Positions 1 through 6,810 of a stretch of 27,675 bases of DNA are shown here, one piece after another. The notes beneath the pieces were generated by a model that did not search any database, had not been told where the DNA came from, and worked only from the letters and a program-made list of their open reading frames with translations. The stretch is from Paludibacteraceae bacterium (lineage in GTDB: Bacteria > Bacteroidota > Bacteroidia > Bacteroidales > Paludibacteraceae): the NCBI GenBank assembly GCA_024400275.1, contig JAKSMY010000023.1, positions 1 to 27,675 on the forward strand, given 5' to 3'. How positions within the stretch are numbered: position 1 is the stretch's first letter; every line of letters begins with the position of its first letter. The position numbers were made by a program, and so were the translations under genes.

Positions 1-139
1 TTTTGTACTTCACTTCTGTAGAACTGATTTCCACGATTTTAACTTCCAATTTCTCGGATTTAGTTGTGATAATCACATCTGCGCAGAAGGCAGAGATAGT
101 GAACAGAGTGGTTAATAGTGTAAAAAGAACTTTTTTCAT
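1..139 (-). CDS. Partial exported protein, 5' end only
   Basis: The minus strand opens with ATG at 139-137 and stays open for 46 codons to the window edge, so only the N-terminus is visible. It begins with a Sec signal peptide: two Lys, a hydrophobic stretch LFTLLTTLFTIS, then AFCA before DVIITT, which suggests cleavage after Ala20. The mature start (DVIITTKSEKLEVKIVEISS) resembles a short repeated beta-strand domain common at the N-terminus of Bacteroidota periplasmic or surface proteins of unknown role. That resemblance is from memory and weak as a functional clue. The frame is preferred over the plus-strand frame because of the signal peptide and the leader-like element upstream (140-440). 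The function cannot be stated. Confidence 0.72.
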   Translation of the reverse strand, partial: MKKVLFTLLTTLFTISAFCADVIITTKSEKLEVKIVEISSTEVKYK

Positions 140-440
140 AGGACTAATAGTCTTTTGTTTTGCCTACTCACTTATGGCATTTCGGCATACTCCGTTATTG
201 TTTTATTGAGATATATACAACAAAAAAGCGTGAACTTTCGCTCGCTTCATTTGATTTTCTGAGGTCTTCGACTACCTGTATCTACTCAAATGTACGCACA
301 AAAACTCACGCGTTGCGTGAGCGTGCAAAACCGTACTTGAGTAGATTTTTGAAATTGTCGAAGTTTCAGAAAATCAAGTTGGGCTTACTACGCTATTTTT
401 TACTATGTCTTTGCAGGGTCATGCCCTGCGGATGGGGTTA
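140..440 (-). other. Structured non-coding element A, possible leader RNA or mobile repeat
   Basis: No convincing gene lies here. The stretch contains a long imperfect inverted repeat: 251-262 pairs with 366-377 (12 bp), 266-272 with 357-363 (7 bp), 281-289 with 337-345 (9 bp), 292-296 with 332-336 (5 bp), capped by a 7-bp hairpin at 305-321 with loop GTT. A smaller hairpin, GCAGGG/CCCTGC, is at 413-429. Read on the minus strand, a 5-bp stem (243-247 with 226-230) is followed by a T6 run and then TGTTGTA, about 80 nt before the start codon at 139. Five short anchors recur in the same order in element B (27388-27624). It may be a cis-acting leader with a terminator-like stem, or a copy of a dispersed repeat. 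Confidence 0.6.
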
Positions 441-461
441 ATTTTCTTTATTCTTATTAAT

Positions 462-692
462 TTACTCTTTCGTAAATAATTGTTTATGTGTTCCAACATT
501 CAAAAGCAATAATGTCATCTTCCTATCATTCTGTTGCCAAATAAGTAACCAATCTTCTTCAATATGACATTCCATACAACCTTCCCACTCATCATGAAGC
601 ATGTGAGGCTTGTAAGATGCAGGAACTTTTCCCATCCGCTTACAACGACGGGCAGAAACAATGAACTCAGGAGCATACTTAATTTGATACAT
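462..692 (-). CDS. YafQ/RelE-family mRNA interferase toxin, shortened
   Basis: This 76-residue protein matches the YafQ branch of the RelE/ParE toxin fold, ribosome-dependent mRNA endonucleases. It carries the YKPH motif (H30), the ECHIEEDW block (H43, D47, W48) and the C-terminal GTHKQLF (H69, F73), which match the catalytic residues known for E. coli YafQ. It is shorter than the usual roughly 90 residues: about 18-20 residues appear to be missing after ARRCKRMGK, where family members have a second helix before the VPASYKPH segment. The start codon overlaps the stop of the upstream antitoxin by one base (TAATG), implying translational coupling. Whether the shortened toxin is active is unknown. 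Confidence 0.8.
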   Translation of the reverse strand: MYQIKYAPEFIVSARRCKRMGKVPASYKPHMLHDEWEGCMECHIEEDWLLIWQQNDRKMTLLLLNVGTHKQLFTKE

Positions 693-892
693 TACCCTAC
701 AATTTTAATAAGTTCGTCCACAGAGTCAACGTCATACACTTGGCCAAATGCCACTTGTGCTAACGCACGATCCATACTACTTTGTTTGATTGCATCAAAA
801 CCAAGGGCTTTAACAATAGCCATGAACTTCTTTACCTCAATATGGGGTACATTAACCAATATGGGATCACAATTAGGCATAGTTGTTACCAT
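692..892 (-). CDS. Antitoxin of the YafQ-like module
   Basis: This 66-residue acidic protein sits directly upstream of the toxin and overlaps it by one base. That gene order and spacing are typical of type II toxin-antitoxin operons. The middle, VEKK-like at HIEVKKFMAIVKALGFDAI, looks helical, and the C-terminal part (DVDSVDELIKIVG) is acidic and would suit toxin binding. I see no clear helix-turn-helix or ribbon-helix-helix domain, so its class is open. The role is inferred mainly from position next to a recognisable toxin. An A/G-rich GGAGAT lies just before the ATG, a rare Shine-Dalgarno-like sequence for this phylum. A promoter and inverted repeat lie upstream. Confidence 0.68.
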   Translation of the reverse strand: MVTTMPNCDPILVNVPHIEVKKFMAIVKALGFDAIKQSSMDRALAQVAFGQVYDVDSVDELIKIVG

Positions 893-907
893 ACTTATCT
901 CCTTTCA

Positions 908-952
908 TTTTGCGTTTTATGACGCAAAAGTACAAAAAAAATTTAATATATG
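908..952 (-). promoter_or_regulatory. Promoter and candidate operator of the toxin-antitoxin operon
   Basis: On the minus strand, TTTG is followed after 20 nt by TACTTTTG, matching the Bacteroidota sigma-ABfr consensus (TTTG, about 19-20 nt, TAnnTTTG). An inverted repeat, TTTTGCG (908-914) and CGCAAAA (923-929), overlaps the -7 element and the expected transcription start. This fits an autoregulatory site, inferred from position only. Confidence 0.6.
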
Positions 953-1054
953 CAAATAATTTTACATTTTGCATGAAAAATAGTTCATCTTTCATACTCC
1001 ATCAGTGAGCGCAGCGAATGGTCTATACTCTAAAATCTAAACTAAAAATACTTC

Positions 1055-1082
1055 TTTCAACTTTAAACTTTCAACTTTAAAC
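1055..1082. repeat. Intergenic heptamer tandem repeat
   Basis: Four 7-bp units in tandem: TTTCAAC, TTTAAAC, TTTCAAC, TTTAAAC. Degenerate related sequence precedes it (TCTAAAATCTAAAC). It sits between the divergent toxin-antitoxin and tyrS promoters. The rest of 953-1091 shows no gene. Confidence 0.8.
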
Positions 1083-1091
1083 TAAAAAAAT

Positions 1092-1123
1092 TTTGCATAC
1101 ATCAAATTTTTTTTGTACCTTTG
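1092..1123 (+). promoter_or_regulatory. Promoter of tyrS
   Basis: TTTG at 1092-1095 and TACCTTTG at 1116-1123 are separated by 20 nt, close to the Bacteroidota housekeeping consensus. Transcription would start near 1130, leaving a leader of about 20 nt before the ATG at 1152. Confidence 0.75.
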
Positions 1124-1151
1124 CAGTCCGTTTTGAATTATGTGTACTACG

Positions 1152-2447
1152 ATGAAAAATTTTGTTGACGAATTACGTTGGCGCGGAATGTTACAGGATA
1201 TGATTCCGGGCACCGAAGAACAACTGCAAAAAGAAATGACAACAGCCTATCTGGGCATTGACCCTACGGCTGATAGTTTGCATATCGGACACCTGTGCGG
1301 TATCATGATGCTGCGTCATTTGCAGCGGTGCGGGCATAAACCTATCGCTTTATTGGGCGGTGCAACCGGCATGATTGGCGACCCCAGCGGCAAAAGTGCC
1401 GAACGTAACCTGCTGGACGAACAAACGCTCAACCACAACGTAGCGTGCATCAAAAAACAGTTGGAGAAATTCCTTGACTTTAACGGCAAAGAACCCAACG
1501 CTGCCGAACTGGTGAATAACTACGAGTGGATGAAGGATTTCACCTTCATAGATTTCGCGCGTAATATAGGTAAGCTCATCACCGTCAATTATATGATGGC
1601 AAAAGATAGCGTCAAAAAACGTTTCAATGGTGAGTTCAACTGCGGCATGAGTTTCACCGAGTTCACCTATCAGTTGCTGCAAGGTTATGATTTCTACTAC
1701 CTGAACGCCCATAAAGGCTGCAAACTGCAAATGGGCGGAAGCGACCAATGGGGCAATATAACCACCGGTATGGAACTCATCAAGAAAATGACCGGCAACG
1801 AGGCATACGCCCTCACCTGCCCTCTCATCACCAAAGCCGACGGTAAGAAATTCGGTAAGACCGAACAAGGCAATATATGGCTCAGCCGTGACTATACCAG
1901 CCCTTATAAGTTCTATCAGTTCTGGCTGAATGTGAGCGACGAAGATGCCAAACGATACATCAAAATCTTCACCAGTCTGGAAAAAGACGAGATAGATGCT
2001 CTGATTACCGAGCATGATGCTGCACCGCACCTGCGTGTTCTGCAAAAACGTCTTGCCGAAGAAGTGACTGTTATGGTACATAGTCGTGAGGACTACGAGC
2101 AAGCCGTGGAAGCCACCAATATACTGTTTGGCAAAGCCACCAAAGAAGCCTTGGAGAAACTGGACGAACAGACTTTCCTGCAAGTATTCGAAGGCGTACA
2201 GCAATTCAAAATCAGCAAAGCCGAATTGGAAGCAGGTATTCCCCCGCTGGATTTACTGGCAGAGAAAACACAGATTTTCCCCAGCAAAGGCGAAGCCCGG
2301 AAGATGATTCAGGCGAACGGCTTTTCGATGAACAAGGAAAAACTGACTGACCCGCAAACGCCCATTGACAGTGCCGCCTTGATTGACAGTAAGTATATCC
2401 TGTTCCAAAAAGGCAAGAAAGACTATTTCTTGGTGGTGGCTGAATAA
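1152..2447 (+). CDS. tyrS: Tyrosyl-tRNA synthetase
   Basis: Class I aminoacyl-tRNA synthetase that charges tRNA-Tyr with tyrosine in the cytoplasm. Of 431 residues, the HIGH signature is at 44-47 and the KMSKS loop is KFGKT at 233-237, the usual variant in bacterial Tyr[14 protein letters not shown] lies in the tyrosine pocket region. The C-terminal part carries the S4-like tRNA-binding domain ([19 protein letters not shown]). An in-frame ATG at 1140 would add MCTT, but it lies only about 10 nt after the predicted transcription start, and the family normally begins with MxNFVEELRWRG, so 1152 is preferred. It has its own promoter and is followed by another promoter, so it is probably monocistronic. 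Confidence 0.96.
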   Translation: MKNFVDELRWRGMLQDMIPGTEEQLQKEMTTAYLGIDPTADSLHIGHLCGIMMLRHLQRCGHKPIALLGGATGMIGDPSGKSAERNLLDEQTLNHNVACIKKQLEKFLDFNGKEPNAAELVNNYEWMKDFTFIDFARNIGKLITVNYMMAKDSVKKRFNGEFNCGMSFTEFTYQLLQGYDFYYLNAHKGCKLQMGGSDQWGNITTGMELIKKMTGNEAYALTCPLITKADGKKFGKTEQGNIWLSRDYTSPYKFYQFWLNVSDEDAKRYIKIFTSLEKDEIDALITEHDAAPHLRVLQKRLAEEVTVMVHSREDYEQAVEATNILFGKATKEALEKLDEQTFLQVFEGVQQFKISKAELEAGIPPLDLLAEKTQIFPSKGEARKMIQANGFSMNKEKLTDPQTPIDSAALIDSKYILFQKGKKDYFLVVAE

Positions 2448-2481
2448 AAAAGTACTTTTTTCGCAAAAAAGTGCAAAAAAA

Positions 2482-2513
2482 TTTGGTCATGTCAAAAAAA
2501 AGCAGTACCTTTG
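2482..2513 (+). promoter_or_regulatory. Promoter for the structured RNA and tRNA-Gln
   Basis: TTTG (2482-2485), 20-nt spacer, TACCTTTG (2506-2513): the same arrangement and -7 sequence as the tyrS promoter. Transcription should begin near 2520, about 130 nt upstream of the tRNA. Confidence 0.75.
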
Positions 2514-2519
2514 CAGTCG

Positions 2520-2628
2520 GTTTTGTGATGGAACTCCCAAAACCTCATGGGATAAATCGACGAGAAACCTGTTTCGAGTCGAAGAGGAGGAAGAATAGAG
2601 CGACCTAATTCGCAGCGCGAATTCTTTT
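2520..2628 (+). ncRNA. Candidate structured RNA upstream of tRNA-Gln
   Basis: Between the promoter and the tRNA lie about 110 nt with three local hairpins: TCCCA/TGGGA (2535-2539 with 2548-2552); TCGAC/GTCGA (2557-2561 with 2578-2582) stacked on a tandem G-A internal loop and GAAA/TTTC (2564-2567 with 2572-2575); and a perfect 7-bp AATTCGC/GCGAATT hairpin (2607-2613 with 2617-2623, loop AGC) followed by CTTTTG, which resembles a weak terminator. A 26-codon ATG frame (2528-2608, basic product) also crosses it, but that start would be only about 8 nt from the transcription start. I recognise no named RNA family. It could be a small RNA or simply the 5' precursor of the tRNA. Confidence 0.42.
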
Positions 2629-2649
2629 GAGCGAGATTTCTTCCGACGA

Positions 2650-2720
2650 TGCCTAATCGTATATCGGTAGTACATCAGATTTTGGTTCTGAGGGGCGAGG
2701 TTCGACTCCTCGTTAGGCAA
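2650..2720 (+). tRNA. tRNA-Gln (anticodon TTG)
   Basis: A complete cloverleaf of 71 nt: acceptor stem TGCCTAA/TTAGGCA; D-arm with GGTAGT loop residues; anticodon stem TCAGA/TCTGA with loop TTTTGGT, giving anticodon TTG; T-arm CGAGG-TTCGACT-CCTCG; discriminator A. The 3' CCA is not encoded and must be added by a nucleotidyltransferase. A terminator follows at once. Confidence 0.95.
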
Positions 2721-2721
2721 C

Positions 2722-2742
2722 AAGCCCGACTAAGGGCTTTTT
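2722..2742 (+). terminator. Intrinsic terminator after tRNA-Gln
   Basis: AAGCCC (2722-2727) pairs with GGGCTT (2734-2739) across a 6-nt loop, and the stem runs into a T5 tract. Confidence 0.8.
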
Positions 2743-2793
2743 ATATGTTTAATGATAAGTACGGTCGCAAGACCCGAATAAAGTAACAACAAA

Positions 2794-3372
2794 ATGAAAA
2801 CATTTGAACTGACCGGTACTCTTCGTAGCGAGTACGGAAAAAAAGCTGCAAAGGCTCTTCGTAAACAAGATCTCGTTCCCTGCAATCTTTATGGTATGGG
2901 AGACAACATCACTTTTACCGTCACCACATCTGACGTACGTAAACTGATTTACACCCCCGACACAATGGTCGTTGCTCTGACCGTTGGCGATGTCACAAAA
3001 ATGGCTGTGGTAAAAGAAATGCAATTCCATCCAATCAGTGGTAATTGCTTGCATATTGATTTCTTGGAGGTTAACGACAAGAAACCTGTTACCGTAGAAA
3101 TTCCTATTTCCTTGACCGGTCACGCAGAAGGTGTGAAAGCCGGCGGTAAACTCAGCCTTGAGATGCGTAAACTGAAAGTGAACGGCCTTTATACCGATAT
3201 TCCCGAGCGCGTAGTGGTTGATGTAACTGCTCTTGGTTTAGGTAAGAAATTGTTCGTTAGCGACGTGACCGTTGACAAATGCACTCTCAAGAGCGTAAAA
3301 GAGGCTATCGTTGCACAAGTTAAAGCTACCCGCAACAGCAGTGCAGAGGCTGCAAGCGAAGCTGCTGAATAA
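2794..3372 (+). CDS. rplY: 50S ribosomal protein bL25 (CTC/TL5 form)
   Basis: Binds 5S rRNA in the large ribosomal subunit. At 192 residues it is the long two-domain type: the N-terminal 5S-binding beta-barrel (residues about 1-90, beginning [20 protein letters not shown]) and the C-terminal TL5/CTC domain ([21 protein letters not shown] onward), ending in an Ala/Glu-rich tail. Typical length for Bacteroidota. The leader contains a small GGTC-GCAA-GACC hairpin with a GNRA loop at 2763-2774. No clear promoter is visible between the tRNA terminator and the ATG. It is followed after 2 bp by pth, a common pairing, so the two are probably co-transcribed. Confidence 0.95.
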   Translation: MKTFELTGTLRSEYGKKAAKALRKQDLVPCNLYGMGDNITFTVTTSDVRKLIYTPDTMVVALTVGDVTKMAVVKEMQFHPISGNCLHIDFLEVNDKKPVTVEIPISLTGHAEGVKAGGKLSLEMRKLKVNGLYTDIPERVVVDVTALGLGKKLFVSDVTVDKCTLKSVKEAIVAQVKATRNSSAEAASEAAE

Positions 3373-3374
3373 GT

Positions 3375-3941
3375 ATGAGTAAGTTCCTAATCGTCGGGTT
3401 AGGCAATATCGGAGACGAGTACCGTAACACCCGACACAACATAGGATTTCGCATGTTGGACGCTTTTGCCGAAGCGTCCAACATTGCTTTTGAAGACAAG
3501 CGTTACGGATTTGTCGGAAAAGGACGTATCAAAAATGCCGAAATCGTACTGCTCAAACCCAGCACATTCATGAACCTAAGCGGCAACGCCGTCCGCTATT
3601 GGATGAACGAGGAGAAAATACCATTGGAGAACCTGCTGGTACTGGTTGATGACCTTAACCTACCTTTCGGCACTATTCGAATCCGTAAACAAGGCAGCAA
3701 CGGTGGGCACAATGGCTTGGGACATATACAACAAGTGCTATGCAGCGAAAACTACGCGCGCGTACGGTTTGGTATAGGGAACGCGTACGCGCGAGGAGCA
3801 CAGATAAATTTTGTACTCGGTCAGTGGACTGACGAGGAAGAAAAAGTTATGCCTGACAGGCTGACTGTCGTCAAGGACATTATTCCCTCTTTTTGCTTAC
3901 AGGGAATAGACAGAACAATGAATCTATTTAACGGAAAATAG
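3375..3941 (+). CDS. pth: Peptidyl-tRNA hydrolase
   Basis: Cytoplasmic esterase that cleaves peptidyl-tRNA released by stalled ribosomes, recycling tRNA. The 188 residues carry the expected features: N11 in GLGNIG, catalytic H21 in TRHNIG, N67 in FMNLSG, D93 in DDLNLP and N113 in NGGHNGLG. Length is normal. The start lies 2 bp after the rplY stop, and the next gene follows after 17 bp, so it sits inside an operon. Confidence 0.96.
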   Translation: MSKFLIVGLGNIGDEYRNTRHNIGFRMLDAFAEASNIAFEDKRYGFVGKGRIKNAEIVLLKPSTFMNLSGNAVRYWMNEEKIPLENLLVLVDDLNLPFGTIRIRKQGSNGGHNGLGHIQQVLCSENYARVRFGIGNAYARGAQINFVLGQWTDEEEKVMPDRLTVVKDIIPSFCLQGIDRTMNLFNGK

Positions 3942-3958
3942 TTTAACAATCAACAACC

Positions 3959-5914
3959 ATGAAGAAGATTTGGCAACATCCGTGGACGGTTGGAGTAAGC
4001 AACCTCGTACTCATCTTTGTTATTTACACGCTCAGTCGTCTCTTTTTTTATTGGGTCAACATAGACATTTATCCCGATGTCTCTTTCCGCCATCTGTTGG
4101 AGATGGTGGTGGGGGGAATGCGCTTTGATGTAACAGCCATCTTTTACCTCAACTCGGTGTATATGTTCCTTATGTGGGCTCCGTTCCCTTGGTCATGGCG
4201 CACCAATCAAACGTACCAAAAAGTGGCACAATGGTTCTATTGGGTGCCCAATATTCTCGGTATCTTGGTCAACTCCGTAGATACGGTTTATGTACGTTTC
4301 TCTGACCGACGCACCACGATGGCTTTCTTCAGCGAGTTTGAGAATGACGATAACTTGACCTCTATTTTCTTCACCTCGATGGTGCAGTATTGGTACGTGA
4401 CATTGTTCACGCTCGCCATTATTGCCATCCTTATCCTGCTGACACGCAAGCCGAAACCGCTGCCAACTGTCAACTGTCAACTGTCAACTGTCAACTATTA
4501 CCTGACCGAGACTATCCTTCTCTGCGTCAGCGTCTATTTCGTTATCATCGGTATCCGTAGCGGTTTTGGAGCATTCACACGTCCAATCACACTCAGTAAT
4601 GCCCTGCAATACACCAATCGCCCCTGCGAAACGAACATTGTGCTCAATACGCCTTTCTGCCTGATGCGCTCTTCGGAAGGCGACGTTTACAAAAATCCGA
4701 AATACTTTGCAGAGGACGATATGGCACGTATTTATTCCCCTATTCATCGGGAAAAAGCACAAGGTTGTCCGTCCGATGCCAACACCAAGAACGTAGTAGT
4801 TTTTATTCTTGAGTCGTTCTCAAAAGAAAACATCGGTTTCTATAACCACGACCTTGACAACGGGCAATACACCGGCTATACACCTTTTTTAGATTCGTTG
4901 CTTACTTTCAGCACCACCTATGCCAAATCGTTTTCCACCGGACGCAAATCAATTGATGCCATGCCCAGTATATTGGCTTCTATTCCACGATTTGGCTCTC
5001 CTTATATTCTCACTCCCTACTCCACCAACAACGTGATGTCTATCGCTTCTTGCCTCAACGGCAAAGGATACGCCACCGCTTTCTTTCACGGTGCGCCTAA
5101 CGGAAGTATGGGATTTTTGGCTTTCTCTCGCTCGTGTGGTTTCAGCACGTATTACGGAAAAGACGAATACAACAATAATGCCGACTACGATGGCTATTGG
5201 GCAATCTGGGACGAGGAGTTTCTGCAATATATGGGACGCACAATGAGCGCTATGCCCCAACCTTTTATGACTGCTGTCTTCACCGCCACCAGTCACCATC
5301 CTTTCCAAGTTCCGGAAAGATATATAGGTGTTTTTTCGGAGGGGACACAGCCTATCCATCGCTGTATCGGATACACCGACAATGCCCTTCGTCGGTTCTT
5401 CAACTATGCCAAAGAGCAGGATTGGTATCAGAATACACTCTTTGTCTTTACCGCCGACCACACCAATTCGCTCACGCATGACGAATACACCAACGACAAA
5501 GGCGGATTTGAAGTACCTATTATTTTCTTTGACCCGGCGGCAGATTCAGCGCGTTACGAAACACAAATTCCCGTTTCGCATGTTGATATAATGCCTTCCG
5601 TACTGTCCTATTTAGGATTTGACCTGCCCTACGTCGCTTTTGGAGAAGATGTATTGATGCAGCAGCCGGAACATAAGTACGTGGTTAATTTCAATGACCC
5701 GCTTTATCAATGTTTCTCAGACCATCTGCTTATTCAGTTTGACGGCAAGCAACTAACGCACATCTACGATTACCAACAGGACCGCCTGCTGCAACAGGAC
5801 CTCTTAAACCAAATGGAAAATGATAATGAGGTACAGGACATGCTGCAATATACGAAGGCATATTTGCAACAGTATTTCTCGCGCATGATTGATAATCAAC
5901 TGACTATAGAATAA
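3959..5914 (+). CDS. LtaS/MdoB-type membrane phosphotransferase (alkaline-phosphatase fold)
   Basis: A 651-residue inner-membrane protein. Roughly five membrane segments fill residues 12-205, followed by an extracytoplasmic sulfatase-fold domain. Metal and catalytic residues of the LtaS family are visible: E285 in ILESFS, S331 in FSTGRKSID in the nucleophile position (Thr in Staphylococcus LtaS), and D500-H501 in FTADHTNS. Family members transfer phosphoglycerol or phosphoethanolamine groups to envelope glycans or lipids, but the substrate here is unknown. Residues about 169-181, in the loop between two membrane segments, are encoded by a 7-bp tandem repeat (4464-4497). Gain or loss of one unit would shift the frame before the catalytic domain. 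Confidence 0.87.
   Translation: MKKIWQHPWTVGVSNLVLIFVIYTLSRLFFYWVNIDIYPDVSFRHLLEMVVGGMRFDVTAIFYLNSVYMFLMWAPFPWSWRTNQTYQKVAQWFYWVPNILGILVNSVDTVYVRFSDRRTTMAFFSEFENDDNLTSIFFTSMVQYWYVTLFTLAIIAILILLTRKPKPLPTVNCQLSTVNYYLTETILLCVSVYFVIIGIRSGFGAFTRPITLSNALQYTNRPCETNIVLNTPFCLMRSSEGDVYKNPKYFAEDDMARIYSPIHREKAQGCPSDANTKNVVVFILESFSKENIGFYNHDLDNGQYTGYTPFLDSLLTFSTTYAKSFSTGRKSIDAMPSILASIPRFGSPYILTPYSTNNVMSIASCLNGKGYATAFFHGAPNGSMGFLAFSRSCGFSTYYGKDEYNNNADYDGYWAIWDEEFLQYMGRTMSAMPQPFMTAVFTATSHHPFQVPERYIGVFSEGTQPIHRCIGYTDNALRRFFNYAKEQDWYQNTLFVFTADHTNSLTHDEYTNDKGGFEVPIIFFDPAADSARYETQIPVSHVDIMPSVLSYLGFDLPYVAFGEDVLMQQPEHKYVVNFNDPLYQCFSDHLLIQFDGKQLTHIYDYQQDRLLQQDLLNQMENDNEVQDMLQYTKAYLQQYFSRMIDNQLTIE
4464..4497 (+). 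repeat. Heptamer tandem repeat inside a coding region
   Basis: Four perfect CAACTGT units (4464-4491) followed by a partial unit CAACTA. The 21-nt period yields a repeated TVN...TVN protein segment. Seven is not a multiple of three, so a change of one unit is a frameshift. Confidence 0.92.
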
Positions 5915-5918
5915 ATCG

Positions 5919-6329
5919 ATGCCAACAAGAGCCGATAAATATCTCTTTGCTATGCGAATCTACAAGACACGCGCAGTGGCGGCTGATGCGTGCAAAGTAG
6001 GGCGTATCACAATGAATGGACAGCCCGTCAAAGCGTCTCGCACACTCGAAATAGGCAATAAATTCTCCGTCCGAAAGGGTCCCATCACCTACACGTACGA
6101 GATCCTAAAACTCAGCGAGAACCGTCTTGGGGCCAAACTGGTGCCTGAGTACTTGCGGGACATTACCGCCAAGGACCAGTTGGAACTGCTTGAGTTGGCC
6201 AAGTTGGCAGGACAAAGCGGCAGAGACCGGGGCACCGGCCGCCCCACCAAGAAAGACCGCCGCGAAATAGAACAGTTCATGAGCGACGACTATTTGGACG
6301 AAATAGACATTATAGACGACCTCGAATAA
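5919..6329 (+). CDS. hslR: HSP15-like S4-domain RNA-binding protein
   Basis: 136 residues. The N-terminal S4 fold (residues about 4-65: RADKYLFAMRIYKTRAVAADACKVGRITMNG) is followed by a conserved stretch with RLGAKLVPEYL and a basic tail containing GRPTKKDRREIE. In E. coli, HSP15 binds 50S subunits that carry a stalled nascent chain with tRNA. A matching role here would fit the nearby pth, but that link is inference. It starts 4 bp after the preceding gene. A CGAATAAT octamer is duplicated at the stop codon (6323-6338). Confidence 0.85.
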   Translation: MPTRADKYLFAMRIYKTRAVAADACKVGRITMNGQPVKASRTLEIGNKFSVRKGPITYTYEILKLSENRLGAKLVPEYLRDITAKDQLELLELAKLAGQSGRDRGTGRPTKKDRREIEQFMSDDYLDEIDIIDDLE

Positions 6330-6348
6330 TCGAATAATCGAAACAACA

Positions 6349-6810
6349 ATGAAAAGCAAAAAAGACAACATCGCCGAATACATCCTCTACTTATGGCAGT
6401 TGGAGGACTACTTGCGTGCCTTTCCCGAGCAGGCTATGTCCAACACCGAACTGATGGAAATAGCCGACATGATGCACACCGAAGGTATCATGGAAGGCGG
6501 ACATTTGCAGTTAGCACAAAACGCACTTGATGAGTTGGAAGATTTACATAACGAACTGGCAGAGACCGAAGCCCCCTATCGTGCGGCTATCCTGCATTTG
6601 GAACCAAGACTGAATATACTCAAAGCCAAAACCGACAACCCGATGATGAGCGACGTGGAAGCATGTCTCACTCTACTCTACCAAGTCATGATGTTGCGTC
6701 TGAAAAAGCAGCCTATCTCACCAGAGACGGAAGAAGTGGTCAAAGACGCAACACAACTAATGCGTTTTCTGAGCAAAACCTATTACGATGACAACCAAGC
6801 AGCGATTTGA
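6349..6810 (+). CDS. DUF4924-like protein
   Basis: A 153-residue, soluble, mostly helical acidic protein with no signal peptide or membrane segment. The opening KKDNIAEYILYLWQLEDYLRA and the later LNILKAKTDNPMMSDVEACLTLLY resemble a Bacteroidota-restricted family of unknown function that I recall as DUF4924. The assignment is from memory. Its 3' end overlaps nth by 23 bp in another frame, implying coupled translation. Nothing in the sequence shows a function. Confidence 0.75.
   Translation: MKSKKDNIAEYILYLWQLEDYLRAFPEQAMSNTELMEIADMMHTEGIMEGGHLQLAQNALDELEDLHNELAETEAPYRAAILHLEPRLNILKAKTDNPMMSDVEACLTLLYQVMMLRLKKQPISPETEEVVKDATQLMRFLSKTYYDDNQAAI

Noticed and set aside
3..209. Plus-strand open frame at the left edge
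   Set aside because: It lies opposite a minus-strand frame with a clear signal peptide (1-139) and continues into element A. It has no start context and no recognisable domain.
251..377. CRISPR array or intrinsic terminator reading of the long inverted repeat
   Set aside because: There are no regular direct repeats with spacers, and the hairpin is far too long, with no T-run at its end, for an ordinary terminator.
160..441. 93-codon plus-strand frame across element A
   Set aside because: The region is dominated by long complementary arms and shares anchors with non-coding element B. The apparent protein similarity between the two (TTKKR) follows from the shared DNA.
564..959. 131-codon plus-strand frame opposite the toxin-antitoxin genes
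   Set aside because: The minus-strand pair has a recognisable toxin, coupled stop/start codons and a promoter; the plus frame has none.
1350..2204. 284-codon minus-strand frame inside tyrS
   Set aside because: It is a shadow of a certain gene on the plus strand; the composition follows the codon pattern of tyrS and no domain is visible.
2528..2608. 26-codon basic frame in the RNA ahead of tRNA-Gln
   Set aside because: Its start is about 8 nt after the predicted transcription start, and the frame crosses strong hairpins. Not enough support for a peptide.
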